A stretch of DNA of 64,000 nt, taken from positions 1,302,001-1,366,000 of the forward strand of contig NZ_SRLC01000001.1 of the NCBI RefSeq assembly GCF_004765605.1, in the 5' to 3' direction. Shown here one piece after another: positions 1 to 8,932 of the stretch. The position numbers and the translations under genes are program-made. The notes beneath the pieces are model-generated. The model had not been told where the DNA came from. It worked only from the letters and a program-made list of their open reading frames with translations, and searched no databases. The DNA is from Hymenobacter aquaticus (GTDB lineage Bacteria > Bacteroidota > Bacteroidia > Cytophagales > Hymenobacteraceae). How positions within the stretch are numbered: the first letter of the stretch is position 1; each line of letters begins with the position of its first letter.

Positions 1-126
1 CTCCGAGTTCTGGAGTTTGGCATCGTCGTCGAGCAGGCAGTAGACCACTACATCATTGCTGGTAAAGGCATCGAGGGCCGTGGTGCCGAGGCTTTGCGCC
101 CCCAGAATAATGACAGGATTTTCCAT
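1..126 (-). CDS. Partial protein with Rossmann-like N-terminus, function unknown
   Basis: Only the first 42 codons are inside the window; the gene continues past position 1. The start is an ATG at 126. The N-terminus reads MENPVIILGAQSLGTTALDAF, a hydrophobic beta strand followed by a glycine-containing turn and a helix, as in nucleotide-binding Rossmann folds or PglD-type sugar O-acyltransferase N-domains. A TAnnTTTG promoter box lies about 50 bases upstream on the same strand. The truncation prevents assigning a function. Confidence 0.6.
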   Translation of the reverse strand, partial: MENPVIILGAQSLGTTALDAFTSNDVVVYCLLDDDAKLQNSE

Positions 127-173
127 GCAGACAAATGAAAGCCGACGGGCGGCTGTGCTTTTAAACCAAACCG

Positions 174-181
174 CAAAGATA
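174..181 (-). promoter_or_regulatory. Candidate -7 box for the partial gene at 1-126
   Basis: On the minus strand the 8-mer reads TATCTTTG, matching the Bacteroidota primary-sigma -7 consensus TAnnTTTG. It is 47 bases upstream of the ATG at 126. Confidence 0.5.
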
Positions 182-233
182 CAACGGCTCGGGGCCTGCA
201 ACAAGCCCCCACGAAAAGCCGTGCCCGCCGGCG

Positions 234-1499
234 CTAGAGGCCGATGCGCCGCAGCCAGCGGGCGGCCACGTCGTGTTGCAGGGCCAGCAGCAGCAAATAG
301 GGCAGCAAGGCCGAGCGGTAGCGGCTCAGCGTGCCGAGGTTGGGCGTGCTCAGGCCCAGCAGGGCGGCCAGGGCCAGGCAGTAGAAGCCCAGGGCCAGCA
401 CCAGGGCAAACGGCAGCTGCCCTGGCTGCCGCCGCCACAGGGCCACGCCCAACGCGCCCAGAACGGCCAGCAGCAAGAGGTTTTCCAGGCCCGCGCCCAC
501 GTACAGCGGCGCGGCGTCTTCCCAGGGCATGGGCCGCAGCAGGGCACTACCAATGGCCTGGGGCGCGTTGCGGAGCATGCTTTCCACGGTGGGTGCCAGG
601 TGCTCGTACTCGATGTGCGGCCGGGCCTGGGCGCCGGCCAGCAGGTCGGAGTTGATGCGAATCAGCTGGTTGGTAAACTTATTCAGGCGAAATACCGGGC
701 TGATTTCACTGGCCCCCCAGCCGCCCACGCTGAGCGTAGCGGCAAATAAGGCCGCCTGCACCCAGCGCCGCCGGGCCCCGCCCAGGTGCTGAGTTAGCCG
801 GATAACCGCCAGCCCGGCCAGCGCGGCAAACAGCAGGGCGGCAAAGAAAAACCGCATCTTAAACTGCAACACCGCCAGCGCCACGGCCCCGGCGAGGGTA
901 GCCGGCCGGGGCGCTTCGGCACCGTAGAGCCAGCGCACGACCAGGGCCAGCAGCCACGCCCCACTGCCCAGCAGCAGGCATTCTTTGGTCAGCCCGGCCG
1001 TCCAGTAAACCACCGTGGGCCAGAGCAAAAAAGCCACCAGCGGGGCCCCGCGCGGGGTAGCCGGAAGGGCGCGGGCCACGGCGGCAGTCAGCTCCCAGCT
1101 CCCGACAAAGCAGAACACGGATAAGTAAAGCCCGTTCAGCAGCAGGCTACCCCGGGAAGCCAGATTCAGCCCGGAGAGCAGCTTGATCAGGAAAAAGGAG
1201 TTGGAGTAGCCGTGAAACGTCAGGCTTGCTCCCCCGTGCCAGAAATAGTCGCCGGCCAGGGTTTGCAGCCACTTGCCGGGCCGCTCCCACAGCTGCTCGG
1301 TCAGGGCCAGGCCCCAGCGCTGGTAGTAGGCCCCGTCTTCCGACAGCAGGTAGCAGGCCGCCGCGCCGGCCACCAGTTTCAGGGCCAGCAACGGCAGCAG
1401 CCACCGCCCCAGTCCCGGCACCTGGTACTGCCGCCGACCCCAGAGCACGAGGCCGCCCAGCAGCAGGCCGTTCAGCACAAGCGCAACCAGCAGCCTCAC
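234..1499 (-). CDS. Polytopic membrane protein, GT-C glycosyltransferase-like
   Basis: The protein has 421 residues with roughly ten hydrophobic segments over its whole length. The first large loop carries an acidic motif (SEDGAYY), placed like the acidic motif of GT-C glycosyltransferases that use lipid-linked sugars. I infer a role in envelope polysaccharide assembly but do not recognise a specific family. The start is set at a GTG whose first bases overlap the TGA of the upstream DUF2851 gene (GTGA, 4-base overlap), which points to translational coupling. A longer upstream reading frame exists, but it is arginine- and proline-rich shadow sequence inside DUF2851. Confidence 0.7.
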   Translation of the reverse strand: MRLLVALVLNGLLLGGLVLWGRRQYQVPGLGRWLLPLLALKLVAGAAACYLLSEDGAYYQRWGLALTEQLWERPGKWLQTLAGDYFWHGGASLTFHGYSNSFFLIKLLSGLNLASRGSLLLNGLYLSVFCFVGSWELTAAVARALPATPRGAPLVAFLLWPTVVYWTAGLTKECLLLGSGAWLLALVVRWLYGAEAPRPATLAGAVALAVLQFKMRFFFAALLFAALAGLAVIRLTQHLGGARRRWVQAALFAATLSVGGWGASEISPVFRLNKFTNQLIRINSDLLAGAQARPHIEYEHLAPTVESMLRNAPQAIGSALLRPMPWEDAAPLYVGAGLENLLLLAVLGALGVALWRRQPGQLPFALVLALGFYCLALAALLGLSTPNLGTLSRYRSALLPYLLLLALQHDVAARWLRRIGL

Positions 1500-2797
1500 C
1501 CGACCACCACGTTTTGGCGCAGAATGTGGCTCCCGATGGCGCAGCGCAAGCACTGCCGGGGCTGGCAGTAGGCCCGGCTCAACGAGAGCAGGCCCTGCGA
1601 ATCGGCGGCGGAGCGGTGCTCGAAGCCCACGGTGGCGTAGAGCTCCGTGAGGTGGTTGTGTTCGGCGGGCAGGTGTTCGAGCAGGGCCACGGCAGATTCG
1701 ATGAGTTCGGGCTGCCCCACGGAGCGGGCGTAGGCCACGCGCAGGGGCACGGCCACGTTGGCCACGAGCAAATGTACGCTGCTGCGGCCAAGCGCGGGCA
1801 CTTTGCCGGCCCGTCCCGGCTGGTAGTGCCCGCGCCAATACTCGGGCACCGGCGCGCGGAAGAACTGCTCCAGCGCCCGAACGTCGGGGGCCGCGAGCAG
1901 GGCGCTGAACAGCACGGGCCGGGCATGCAGCAGGGCTACCAACTGGGCCAGGCGCACGGTGGGAAAGTTGGCGGGCCGCAGCCGCAGGAAATTCCAGTCG
2001 TGCGCGGCCAGTGCCGCGTCGGCCAGCTGATATTTGTGGCGCAGAAACTCGTACTCGCGCCGCAGCGCCTGGATATACTCGTCGTCGGCCGTAACCTCGG
2101 CCTCGGCCAGAAAGCCCGCCTGCCCAAACACCAGGGCTTCCAACTGCCGTACTTCATGGCGGTGGCGGCGCACCACGGCCAGCGGCAGGGCTTTGGCCAG
2201 CCGCGCCAGGGGCTCGGTGTTTTTCTTGAACCCAAAGCCCGCCGCCAGCGCGTGGTAGGCCGTAGCTTCCCAGTCTTGGCCCAGCTGCTCGTGCAAGGTG
2301 GCCACGGCGTCGGCTTTCTGCTCTACCCGCTCCAGCAGGGCCCGCTCCACCATCATCGTACGAGTAATAACCGGCACCTGGGGCAGCAGCGGAGCGCAGG
2401 GCAGCTGCGGCGTGGCCGCCTGCTCCACCAGGTTGACGTAAGCGTGGATCAGCCCCAAATCGAGGCGGGGTGCCAGGGCCAGGGCCGGAATCCGGGAGCC
2501 GTTGGTACGCTGAATATCCTGGTCGGCGGTATAGACGACGTGCAGCACTACCTGGTCGTACTTTTTATCGGTCTGGTGCTGATGGCGCAGCCAGTCGGAG
2601 GCGCGCAGATGGATTTCCACGGCCCCGTTCCACTCCACCTCGCCGATCTGCAGGCGGGCATCCAGAAAGTCGGGGCCGGCATCGGCGTTGCGGTGGCCGG
2701 GGCGCAGCACGGTTATAGCCTCTCCTTCTTCGGTTTGCAGGTCGGCTTTATCAAAATACTGGTGCTGCCAGACGTAGTGGAGGAAATCTTCTTTCAT
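1496..2797 (-). CDS. DUF2851 family protein
   Basis: The 433-residue protein begins MKEDFLHYVWQHQYFDKADL and contains the NADAGPDF stretch and the EVEWNGAVEIH stretch typical of DUF2851, a family almost confined to Bacteroidota. Its biochemical role is not established. There is no signal peptide and no membrane segment, so it should be cytoplasmic. The start ATG at 2797 is the first in frame and the length is normal for the family. It overlaps the next gene on the same strand by 4 bases, so the two are likely co-transcribed. Confidence 0.88.
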   Translation of the reverse strand: MKEDFLHYVWQHQYFDKADLQTEEGEAITVLRPGHRNADAGPDFLDARLQIGEVEWNGAVEIHLRASDWLRHQHQTDKKYDQVVLHVVYTADQDIQRTNGSRIPALALAPRLDLGLIHAYVNLVEQAATPQLPCAPLLPQVPVITRTMMVERALLERVEQKADAVATLHEQLGQDWEATAYHALAAGFGFKKNTEPLARLAKALPLAVVRRHRHEVRQLEALVFGQAGFLAEAEVTADDEYIQALRREYEFLRHKYQLADAALAAHDWNFLRLRPANFPTVRLAQLVALLHARPVLFSALLAAPDVRALEQFFRAPVPEYWRGHYQPGRAGKVPALGRSSVHLLVANVAVPLRVAYARSVGQPELIESAVALLEHLPAEHNHLTELYATVGFEHRSAADSQGLLSLSRAYCQPRQCLRCAIGSHILRQNVVVG

Positions 2798-2909
2798 AAA
2801 AACCCGATAGAATACGCTAGAATAAAATTTCGTCAGGGAAAGTACTCATTCCCCAAAGACTCCGGTAGGCTTGCCAGAAAATCGGGGGGATAATTTATCC
2901 AAACGCAAA

Positions 2910-2944
2910 CCGGCCCGCCCCTGCGCGAGGCAGAAGCGGGCCGG
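2910..2944 (-). terminator. Hairpin downstream of lolA
   Basis: A 9-bp GC-rich inverted repeat (CCGGCCCGC with GCGGGCCGG, 17-base loop) lies 23 bases after the lolA stop on the minus strand. It is followed by T-rich but interrupted sequence, so termination is plausible rather than certain. Confidence 0.5.
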
Positions 2945-2966
2945 ACATTTCGGCAGACTGACGAGC

Positions 2967-3611
2967 TTAGCGCAGGTCGATGACCTTGACGCCTTTGTAC
3001 TTCGTCTTGTCGAAGTTGAAGGTGGTGGCGTCCAGCGGGGGGTTGGGCTGGAACTTGCGGATGGTGTAGGTGTAGCGGTTGCCGTTCTTCTTGAACATCT
3101 TCCAGCTTTTCACCGACTTATCCACCTTGCTCACCGTCAGGCGCACTTTGAAGACGGGGTTGTCCTTGTTTTCGGGCGACAATTCGATGACGTCGCAGGC
3201 CTCGCCGGCTTCCTTGGTTTCCTGGACGTAGCTGTATTTGTAGCCTTTTTTGTAGAGCGTGAAGATCTGCGTGGGCGACACTTCCTGCTCCTCGGGGTCG
3301 AAATCGGAGATATTCACCTCGTTTTCGGCCTTCATGTAGGTCCACATGGTCTGGCCGTTGTTGATGACTTCCTGACCGTTGAGCTTGAGGCGAAACTTCT
3401 GACCGCTGACGGTGATGTCGCCGGTCAGGTTTTCTTTCACTTTGGCCGCGTCGTTTTCCAGGGTCTGGGTGAAGTTGGCCTTGAACCCTTTCAGCGCCTG
3501 ATACTTGGCGCTCATCTGATCCAGAATCTTGCCGGCTTTGGGGTCCTGCTGGGCGCTGGCCGCGTGGGACAGCGTAACCGAAAGGGCGAGCAGGGCGAGT
3601 ACTTTTTTCAT
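2967..3611 (-). CDS. lolA: LolA-like outer-membrane lipoprotein carrier protein
   Basis: LolA shuttles lipoproteins through the periplasm from LolCDE to the outer membrane. The 214-residue product starts with a clear Sec signal peptide (MKKVLALLALSVTLSHAASA, cleavage before QQDP). It continues with the family's beta-barrel-half fold: KYQALKGFKANFTQTLEN near residues 36-53, the TMWTYMKAENEV segment near 90, and a C-terminal basic strand. Length and layout match Bacteroidota LolA homologues. It lies directly downstream of ftsK on the same strand, an order often seen for lolA in bacteria. ATG at 3611 gives a complete signal peptide. Confidence 0.88.
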   Translation of the reverse strand: MKKVLALLALSVTLSHAASAQQDPKAGKILDQMSAKYQALKGFKANFTQTLENDAAKVKENLTGDITVSGQKFRLKLNGQEVINNGQTMWTYMKAENEVNISDFDPEEQEVSPTQIFTLYKKGYKYSYVQETKEAGEACDVIELSPENKDNPVFKVRLTVSKVDKSVKSWKMFKKNGNRYTYTIRKFQPNPPLDATTFNFDKTKYKGVKVIDLR

Positions 3612-3719
3612 TAGGGAAGGATGGTGTCTTGAGGGGCGTTAGATAGTGGCGGGGCAAGCAGGTTTAAGCGGGTCGTCAAGAGTATAACCCGGAAAGAACC
3701 GCTTTTGTCGCACTGGTAG

Positions 3720-6710
3720 CTAACTTTTGGGCAGGGTATTCAACAACTGTTCCAAACTGTATTCGTCCGGAATTAATACCTCCCGGGCCTTGCTGCCCTC
3801 GAAGGGCCCCACGATACCGGCGTGCTCGAGCTGGTCGATCAGGCGGCCGGCGCGGTTGTAGCCCAGCTTCAGGCGGCGCTGCAACAAAGAGGTGCTGCCC
3901 TGCTGGTGGGTAACGATGACGCGGGCGGCTTCCTCGAACATACTGTCGCGGGAGGCGGCGTCGAAGTCTTCGTCGCCGCCGTTGCCCCCGCCGCTTTCCC
4001 CGGCCACTTCGGGCAGCAGGTAAGCGTCGGGGTAGCCCTGCTGCTCGCCGATAAAGTCGCAGAGGCGGTCCACCTCGGGCGTATCAATAAAGGCGCACTG
4101 CACGCGGATAATGTCGGAACCCTGGGAAATAAGCATGTCGCCCTGGCCCACGAGCTGGTCGGCGCCGCCGGCGTCGAGGATGGTACGGGAATCAATCTTG
4201 GAGGTTACCTTGAAGGAAATCCGGCAGGGAAAGTTGGCCTTGATGATGCCGGTAATAACGTTCACCGATGGGCGCTGGGTGGCCACAATCAGGTGAATGC
4301 CGATGGCCCGGGCCAGCTGGGCCAGGCGGGCAATGGGCGTCTCGACTTCCTTGCCGGCCGTCATCATCAGGTCGGCCAGCTCGTCGATAACCAGCACGAT
4401 GAAGGGCATGAAGCGGTGGCCCTTCTTGGGGTTGAGCCGCCGCTCGATGAACTTGCGGTTGTACTCCTTCAGGTTGCGGCAGCCCGCGTCCTTGAGCAGG
4501 TCGTAACGCTTGTCCATCTCCATGCACAGCGAGTTGAGCGTGTTCACCACCTTCTTGGTGTCGGTGATGATGGCCTCCTCGGTGTCGGGCAGCTTGGCCA
4601 GGAAGTGACGCTCAATCTTGTTGAAGATGCTCAATTCCACCTTTTTGGGGTCGACGAGCACGAACTTGAGCTGGGCGGGGTGACGCTTGTAGAGCAGCGA
4701 GGCCAGAATAACGTTCAAACCCACCGACTTACCCTGACCCGTGGCGCCGGCCATGAGCAGGTGAGGCATTTTGGCCAAATCGACCACGAAGACCTCGTTG
4801 GTAATGGTGCGGCCGAAGGAAATCGGCAAGTCCATTTCGGTGTTGATGAACTTGTCGGTGGCGAATACCGAGCGGATGCTCACCATCTCCTTCTTCGTGT
4901 TCGGCACCTCAATACCGATGGTGCCCTTGCCCGGAATGGGCGCGATGATACGGATGCCCAACGCGGCCAGGCTCAAAGCAATATCGTCTTCCAGGCTCTT
5001 GATCTTGCTGATGCGCACCCCGGCGTCGGGCACGATTTCGTAGAGCGTGACCGTGGGCCCGATGGTGGCCTTGATGCTGGCGATGTTGATGCCGTAGTGC
5101 CCCAGGGTTTCGACGATGCGGTCCTTGTTGGCTTCCAGCTCCTCTTTGCTCACCTGGGCTTTGGCCACGCCGTAGTCGTTGAGCAGCTCCAGGGTGGGGT
5201 ACTGGTAGCGCGAGAGGTCCAGCGTGGGGTCGTAGTTGACGGCGGGCATGGTGTCCATGTCCTCGTCGTCGTCGGCAATGGCGGCCATGTCGGCGCCGGC
5301 GGCGGGGTCCAGCTCGCCGGGCTTGCTCTCGATTTGCAGGGCCGGACCGGCCGTTTCGCGCGGAGCCGGCAGCGGCAGCGAGGCCGGCAGGGGCGCGTCG
5401 TCGTCGCCGGCCAGGTCAGCCATCGACAAGGGCGTGGGAATGCTCGACGGGGCCACGCTCAGCGGCTCGGGGTCGGTGGGCGTTTCAAAGGAGAAGCTCG
5501 GGCCTTTGGGGGCGGCACTCAGAGCCGCGCCGGCTGCCGCCACGGTAGCCGAGGCGCTGGCCAGGCTGGCCGCCACCACCGGCGCTACGGTCAGTGGGAC
5601 AGCGGCGGCGCTGGCGGCCAGGGCCGGAGCCGGATCGGGAGCGGCAATGCTGAAGGCCGGGCCGGATGCCGTGACCGGGCCGGTGCTGAAGGGCGCTTCC
5701 TCTTCGTCCTCGTCGGCAAACCCGGGCTCGTCTTCCGGCTCCGGGGCCAGGGTAACTGCGCGGGCCGCCGCCGCCGCCACGGCGGGCGAAGCCACGGGCC
5801 CCACGTGACGCAGGGTCATTTCCGGGGCGGGCTCCTCTTCTTCCTCGTCTTCGAAGGCCGCGGCGGGGGCGGCGGAAGCAGCCGCTGTTCTGAACGGCTG
5901 GTTGCCGCTTGCGGGGGCTACGGCCGGCTCGTCCTCATCGTCGGCCTCGCTGCGGCGCAGGTTCAGGCTGGTCACGTTGAAGAAGTACACCACGAAGGAA
6001 ATCAGCAGGAAGGCCAGCAGCAGCACGGTGCCCCAACCGATGAGGCTGTCGAGCCACAGGGCCGCTTCGTAGCCGATGCCGCCGCTCAGAAAGTCGAGGC
6101 TATGGGCCAGGCCGGAGTCGGCGTCGGGGGCTTCCAAGGACAAAACCACGTAGCCCAGCAGCATGCTCAGCCAGATCATCGAGAACAGACACAAGGCCAG
6201 CACGTAGCTCAGCGACACATCGGCGCGCCGAAACACGATTTTGTAGCCCAGGAAAAACACGATGGGAATTACGGCGAAGGCCGCCACGCCGAAGCCCTTG
6301 TAAATCAGCAATTGGGCCAGCATGGCGCCCACCAGCCCCAGCCAGTTGCCCGATTCCTGCCCGGCCTCCTTCACCGGCGTGCTGCTCAGGCCCTCCACCA
6401 CGCTCTGGTCGGCGTGCCCGGTAAACAGGAACGAGACGAAGGCAATGGTCAGGTAAATCGAGCTGAGCAGGAAGAAAAAGCCCAGAAACAGCTGGAAGCG
6501 CCGGTCGCGCAGGAAGGCAAACGGGTTGCCCAGCTTCATGGAAGGCAGCTTTACGCCGCGGGGAGACGCTTTGGGCGCGGCTTTGGGCGCGCTGGGGCGC
6601 GGCTCCCGGGCCGGCTCGGCGGCGGGCCGGGCCTGGTTGCGCGCCGGCCGGGGCTCATTGCCCCGGCCAGGGGCCGCCGGAGGGTTCTGCTTGTACGTAT
6701 TTTTTGCCAT
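3720..6710 (-). CDS. ftsK: DNA translocase FtsK/SpoIIIE
   Basis: FtsK is the septal ATP-driven DNA pump that clears and orients chromosome dimers for XerCD. The 996-residue protein has a basic proline-rich N-terminus, four membrane segments between about residues 72 and 250, and a low-complexity Ala/Pro/Glu linker to about 480. The motor follows, with Walker A GATGQGKS near 653 and Walker B VLVIDELADLM near 771. The winged-helix gamma domain (about 921-996) begins near FEEAARVIV and ends in REVLIPDEYSLEQLL. The start is the only sensible ATG, with a -7 box just upstream. A xerD-type recombinase lies about 2.2 kb away. Confidence 0.95.
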   Translation of the reverse strand: MAKNTYKQNPPAAPGRGNEPRPARNQARPAAEPAREPRPSAPKAAPKASPRGVKLPSMKLGNPFAFLRDRRFQLFLGFFFLLSSIYLTIAFVSFLFTGHADQSVVEGLSSTPVKEAGQESGNWLGLVGAMLAQLLIYKGFGVAAFAVIPIVFFLGYKIVFRRADVSLSYVLALCLFSMIWLSMLLGYVVLSLEAPDADSGLAHSLDFLSGGIGYEAALWLDSLIGWGTVLLLAFLLISFVVYFFNVTSLNLRRSEADDEDEPAVAPASGNQPFRTAAASAAPAAAFEDEEEEEPAPEMTLRHVGPVASPAVAAAAARAVTLAPEPEDEPGFADEDEEEAPFSTGPVTASGPAFSIAAPDPAPALAASAAAVPLTVAPVVAASLASASATVAAAGAALSAAPKGPSFSFETPTDPEPLSVAPSSIPTPLSMADLAGDDDAPLPASLPLPAPRETAGPALQIESKPGELDPAAGADMAAIADDDEDMDTMPAVNYDPTLDLSRYQYPTLELLNDYGVAKAQVSKEELEANKDRIVETLGHYGINIASIKATIGPTVTLYEIVPDAGVRISKIKSLEDDIALSLAALGIRIIAPIPGKGTIGIEVPNTKKEMVSIRSVFATDKFINTEMDLPISFGRTITNEVFVVDLAKMPHLLMAGATGQGKSVGLNVILASLLYKRHPAQLKFVLVDPKKVELSIFNKIERHFLAKLPDTEEAIITDTKKVVNTLNSLCMEMDKRYDLLKDAGCRNLKEYNRKFIERRLNPKKGHRFMPFIVLVIDELADLMMTAGKEVETPIARLAQLARAIGIHLIVATQRPSVNVITGIIKANFPCRISFKVTSKIDSRTILDAGGADQLVGQGDMLISQGSDIIRVQCAFIDTPEVDRLCDFIGEQQGYPDAYLLPEVAGESGGGNGGDEDFDAASRDSMFEEAARVIVTHQQGSTSLLQRRLKLGYNRAGRLIDQLEHAGIVGPFEGSKAREVLIPDEYSLEQLLNTLPKS

Positions 6711-6729
6711 CTATGACGCACTAAAAGGC

Positions 6730-6737
6730 CAAATCTA
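6730..6737 (-). promoter_or_regulatory. Candidate -7 box for ftsK
   Basis: The minus-strand 8-mer TAGATTTG fits TAnnTTTG and lies 19 bases before the ftsK ATG at 6710, which gives a very short leader. Confidence 0.5.
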
Positions 6738-8495
6738 GGGAATTTTGACGGTTTTTGCGGCCCCGCCGGGGCCCGGGCCGCCGGGGGTTGCTTGCGGCTG
6801 CACTTCGTAAAGATACAGGTGCCAGTACGCGTTCCTAGCCGAAAAATCGTGGCGCAGAACCAAACCGCTGCGGGCCGGCTGCGCTAACCGGGCGGCAGCC
6901 AGCACGTAACGGCCGCCGAGGTGCCGGAAGGCGGCGGCGTTAAAGGCGAAATCCTGCACTACCCGCCCGGGAAACGCGCCCACGCGAAAATTCTTGCCCA
7001 GCTCGGCCGAAAACAGGTAGCACCGGTTGCCCCAGGCGTCGAAGTAGGCCCGCAGCGGGGGGCTCTTGGCCAGCTCGCCGGCAATGAGGGGCCGGAAGGC
7101 GTGCTTGTAGGGCAGCGGGTAGTTGTTCTGGTAGCTGTCGAGGGTGTAGAAGCCGTTGAGCTGGGCCACGGCCGGGGGCAAACCCAGGCAGGCCACCCGG
7201 TAGCGGGCCGGCACCAGCCCGGTTTGCCGCTCAATGACTTGCCGCACCTGGGCGAAGAGGCCCGGGGCTACGTAGGCGTGGTAGCTGGGCTCGGTGGCCG
7301 GCAGGCGGCCCGCCAGCTGGCGCAGGTTGTTGACCCACTCCGTGTTCATGGCCAGGCCCACCATTAGCTGCATGACAACCAGGGCCATAACCAGCTTAGG
7401 CTGCGGTAAGGCTTGCAGGCTCCAGGCCAGCAGCACAAACCACAGCAGCGGAGTCAGGAAGTGAAAGCGGCTTAGGTTGAAGGTGCGCAGGGCGGGCACG
7501 GCTTCCTGCACCTGCCCTACCAGCTGGGGGTAGAAACCGCAGAACAAGGCCACCGCCACCAGCACGCCCAGCAGCCCGAGCAGGGTGCCCCGATACGCCC
7601 GCCCCGAGCCGCCCGGCCAGCAGCAGGCTGCCGCAATGGCGAGCAAGATGACCCCGTGGAAGAAACGGCTGGCGTGGTACTGACCCATGAAGAAGTACTG
7701 CGCCGTAGCCTTCAGCCCCACCCCTACCCCCTGCGGACTTAGCTGGCTTAAGTCAAATTCCAGGCGGTGGGGCACAAACTGCCGGGCCAGCAGCAGCGAG
7801 TAGAACAGCGGGTACTCCACGACCAGGTACATGGCCACCAGCAGCCCCAGTCCGCCCACCACCGGCCACGACCAGCGCCGGCCGCGCACGACGTCGGCTA
7901 ACAGCAGCGCCCCGATGCCGGCCACCACGAACGGCCCCACGAACACGAACATCGACCACAGCGGGAAGGCGGCAATCAGCAGCCAGTCGGGCCAGCGGGC
8001 GGAGCCGCGGCGCAGGTTCAGGAAAGCATGGAGCAGCCAGGGCTGGCCCAGCACCGTGAGGCCGTACATGGAGTAGAAGGGCAGCACGGCCCAGGCCAGA
8101 CTCAGGGCTGCCGCCAGCGGGCGGCGCGCCGGCAGCAGGTGGCGGCGCAGCAGCACGTACATGCCCAGCAGGGCCAGCACCCGCACCAGGGCCTGCTGCA
8201 CGAGGTAGGCCGGCAGCGGCTCGAGCAGGCCAAACAGCAGCACCGTCAGGCTCAGGCCCGGGCGCAGGGCGTTGCGCGGCAGCCCGTTCATAATGGCCGG
8301 CACCACAGCCTCGGGGCGGTAATCGAGGGCGACGTGGTGGCGGGTGAGCAGGTAGGGAATCGACAGCTCGGCGTCGAGGTTGTCGTCGATGGTCACGTAG
8401 CTCTGCTCCCGCAGCAGCAGAAACGGCAGCAGAAACAGCAGCAGGGCCAGCAAAGCCCAGCCCAGGGGGGGAAGAAGACGATGAGGTGCGCGCAT
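6735..8495 (-). CDS. Polytopic membrane protein, DUF6044/GT-C-like
   Basis: The 586-residue protein has about ten membrane segments in its first 400 residues and a soluble C-terminal domain. After the first membrane segment comes the acidic motif YVTIDDNLDAELSIPY, which resembles the catalytic first loop of GT-C enzymes and DUF6044 (YkoS-type) proteins thought to act in exopolysaccharide synthesis. The start is chosen at ATG 8495 (MRAPHRLLPPLG) because a TAnnTTTG box sits at 8514-8521. A frame extending further upstream would translate a non-coding tandem repeat. The family call is tentative; membrane topology is clear. Confidence 0.7.
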   Translation of the reverse strand: MRAPHRLLPPLGWALLALLLFLLPFLLLREQSYVTIDDNLDAELSIPYLLTRHHVALDYRPEAVVPAIMNGLPRNALRPGLSLTVLLFGLLEPLPAYLVQQALVRVLALLGMYVLLRRHLLPARRPLAAALSLAWAVLPFYSMYGLTVLGQPWLLHAFLNLRRGSARWPDWLLIAAFPLWSMFVFVGPFVVAGIGALLLADVVRGRRWSWPVVGGLGLLVAMYLVVEYPLFYSLLLARQFVPHRLEFDLSQLSPQGVGVGLKATAQYFFMGQYHASRFFHGVILLAIAAACCWPGGSGRAYRGTLLGLLGVLVAVALFCGFYPQLVGQVQEAVPALRTFNLSRFHFLTPLLWFVLLAWSLQALPQPKLVMALVVMQLMVGLAMNTEWVNNLRQLAGRLPATEPSYHAYVAPGLFAQVRQVIERQTGLVPARYRVACLGLPPAVAQLNGFYTLDSYQNNYPLPYKHAFRPLIAGELAKSPPLRAYFDAWGNRCYLFSAELGKNFRVGAFPGRVVQDFAFNAAAFRHLGGRYVLAAARLAQPARSGLVLRHDFSARNAYWHLYLYEVQPQATPGGPGPGGAAKTVKIP

Positions 8496-8513
8496 ACAGG
8501 CAGAAAGGGCCGG

Positions 8514-8521
8514 CAAACATA
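8514..8521 (-). promoter_or_regulatory. Candidate -7 box that fixes the start at 8495
   Basis: TATGTTTG on the minus strand, 18 bases upstream of the ATG at 8495. It excludes the upstream repeat-encoded extension from the transcript. Confidence 0.5.
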
Positions 8522-8637
8522 CGGCTTGCCCCGGCCTTTTCGCGCCGGGAGCTTCGCGCCCGCCCCCCCCGCTCCCCCTACCCGGCTGTTCGCCCGCAAC
8601 TAAGGAGGCCAGCCGCACCCAAACGGTCTGCTCGGCA

Positions 8638-8907
8638 CCCGAAACGAACGGAGAAGCGCCCAGACGAACGTAGAAGCAACCCAGACGAACGGAGAAGCGC
8701 CCAGACGAACGTAGAAGCAACCCAGACGAACGTAGAAGCGCCCGAAACGAACGTAGAAGCACCCGGAACGAACGTAGAAGCGCCCGAAACGAACATAGAA
8801 GCAACCCAGGCGAACGGAGAAGCACCCGAAACGGACGCAGAAGCACCCAGACGAACGGAGAGGCACCTGGGACGAACAAAGAAGCGGCTGACTCCAACGC
8901 AGAAGCA
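8638..8907. repeat. Minisatellite: 13 tandem copies of a 20-21 bp unit
   Basis: The 437-base gap between the minus-strand membrane protein and xerD holds about 13 tandem degenerate copies of a unit like CCCAGACGAACGTAGAAGCA. Copies differ mainly at the CAGA/GAAA position, at the base before AGAAG, and by one base of length. The last two copies are the most degenerate. Because unit length alternates between 20 and 21 bases, no reading frame is kept through the array, so it is not a coding repeat. The rest of the gap (8522-8637) shows only GC-rich sequence and a possible decayed copy. Confidence 0.9.
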
Positions 8908-8932
8908 GTTCCGCGGCCGGGAAGCCGGGCCG

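Noticed and set aside
1226..2893. 555-codon plus-strand open frame over DUF2851
   Set aside because: Low-complexity shadow translation; the minus-strand DUF2851 gene is clearly real.
3822..6716. 964-codon plus-strand open frame antisense to ftsK
   Set aside because: It is a high-GC shadow: composition is Gly/Gln/His/Val-rich and ftsK on the other strand has all its motifs.
8638..8907. CRISPR array
   Set aside because: Units are contiguous 20-21 bp repeats with no unique spacers and no cas genes nearby.
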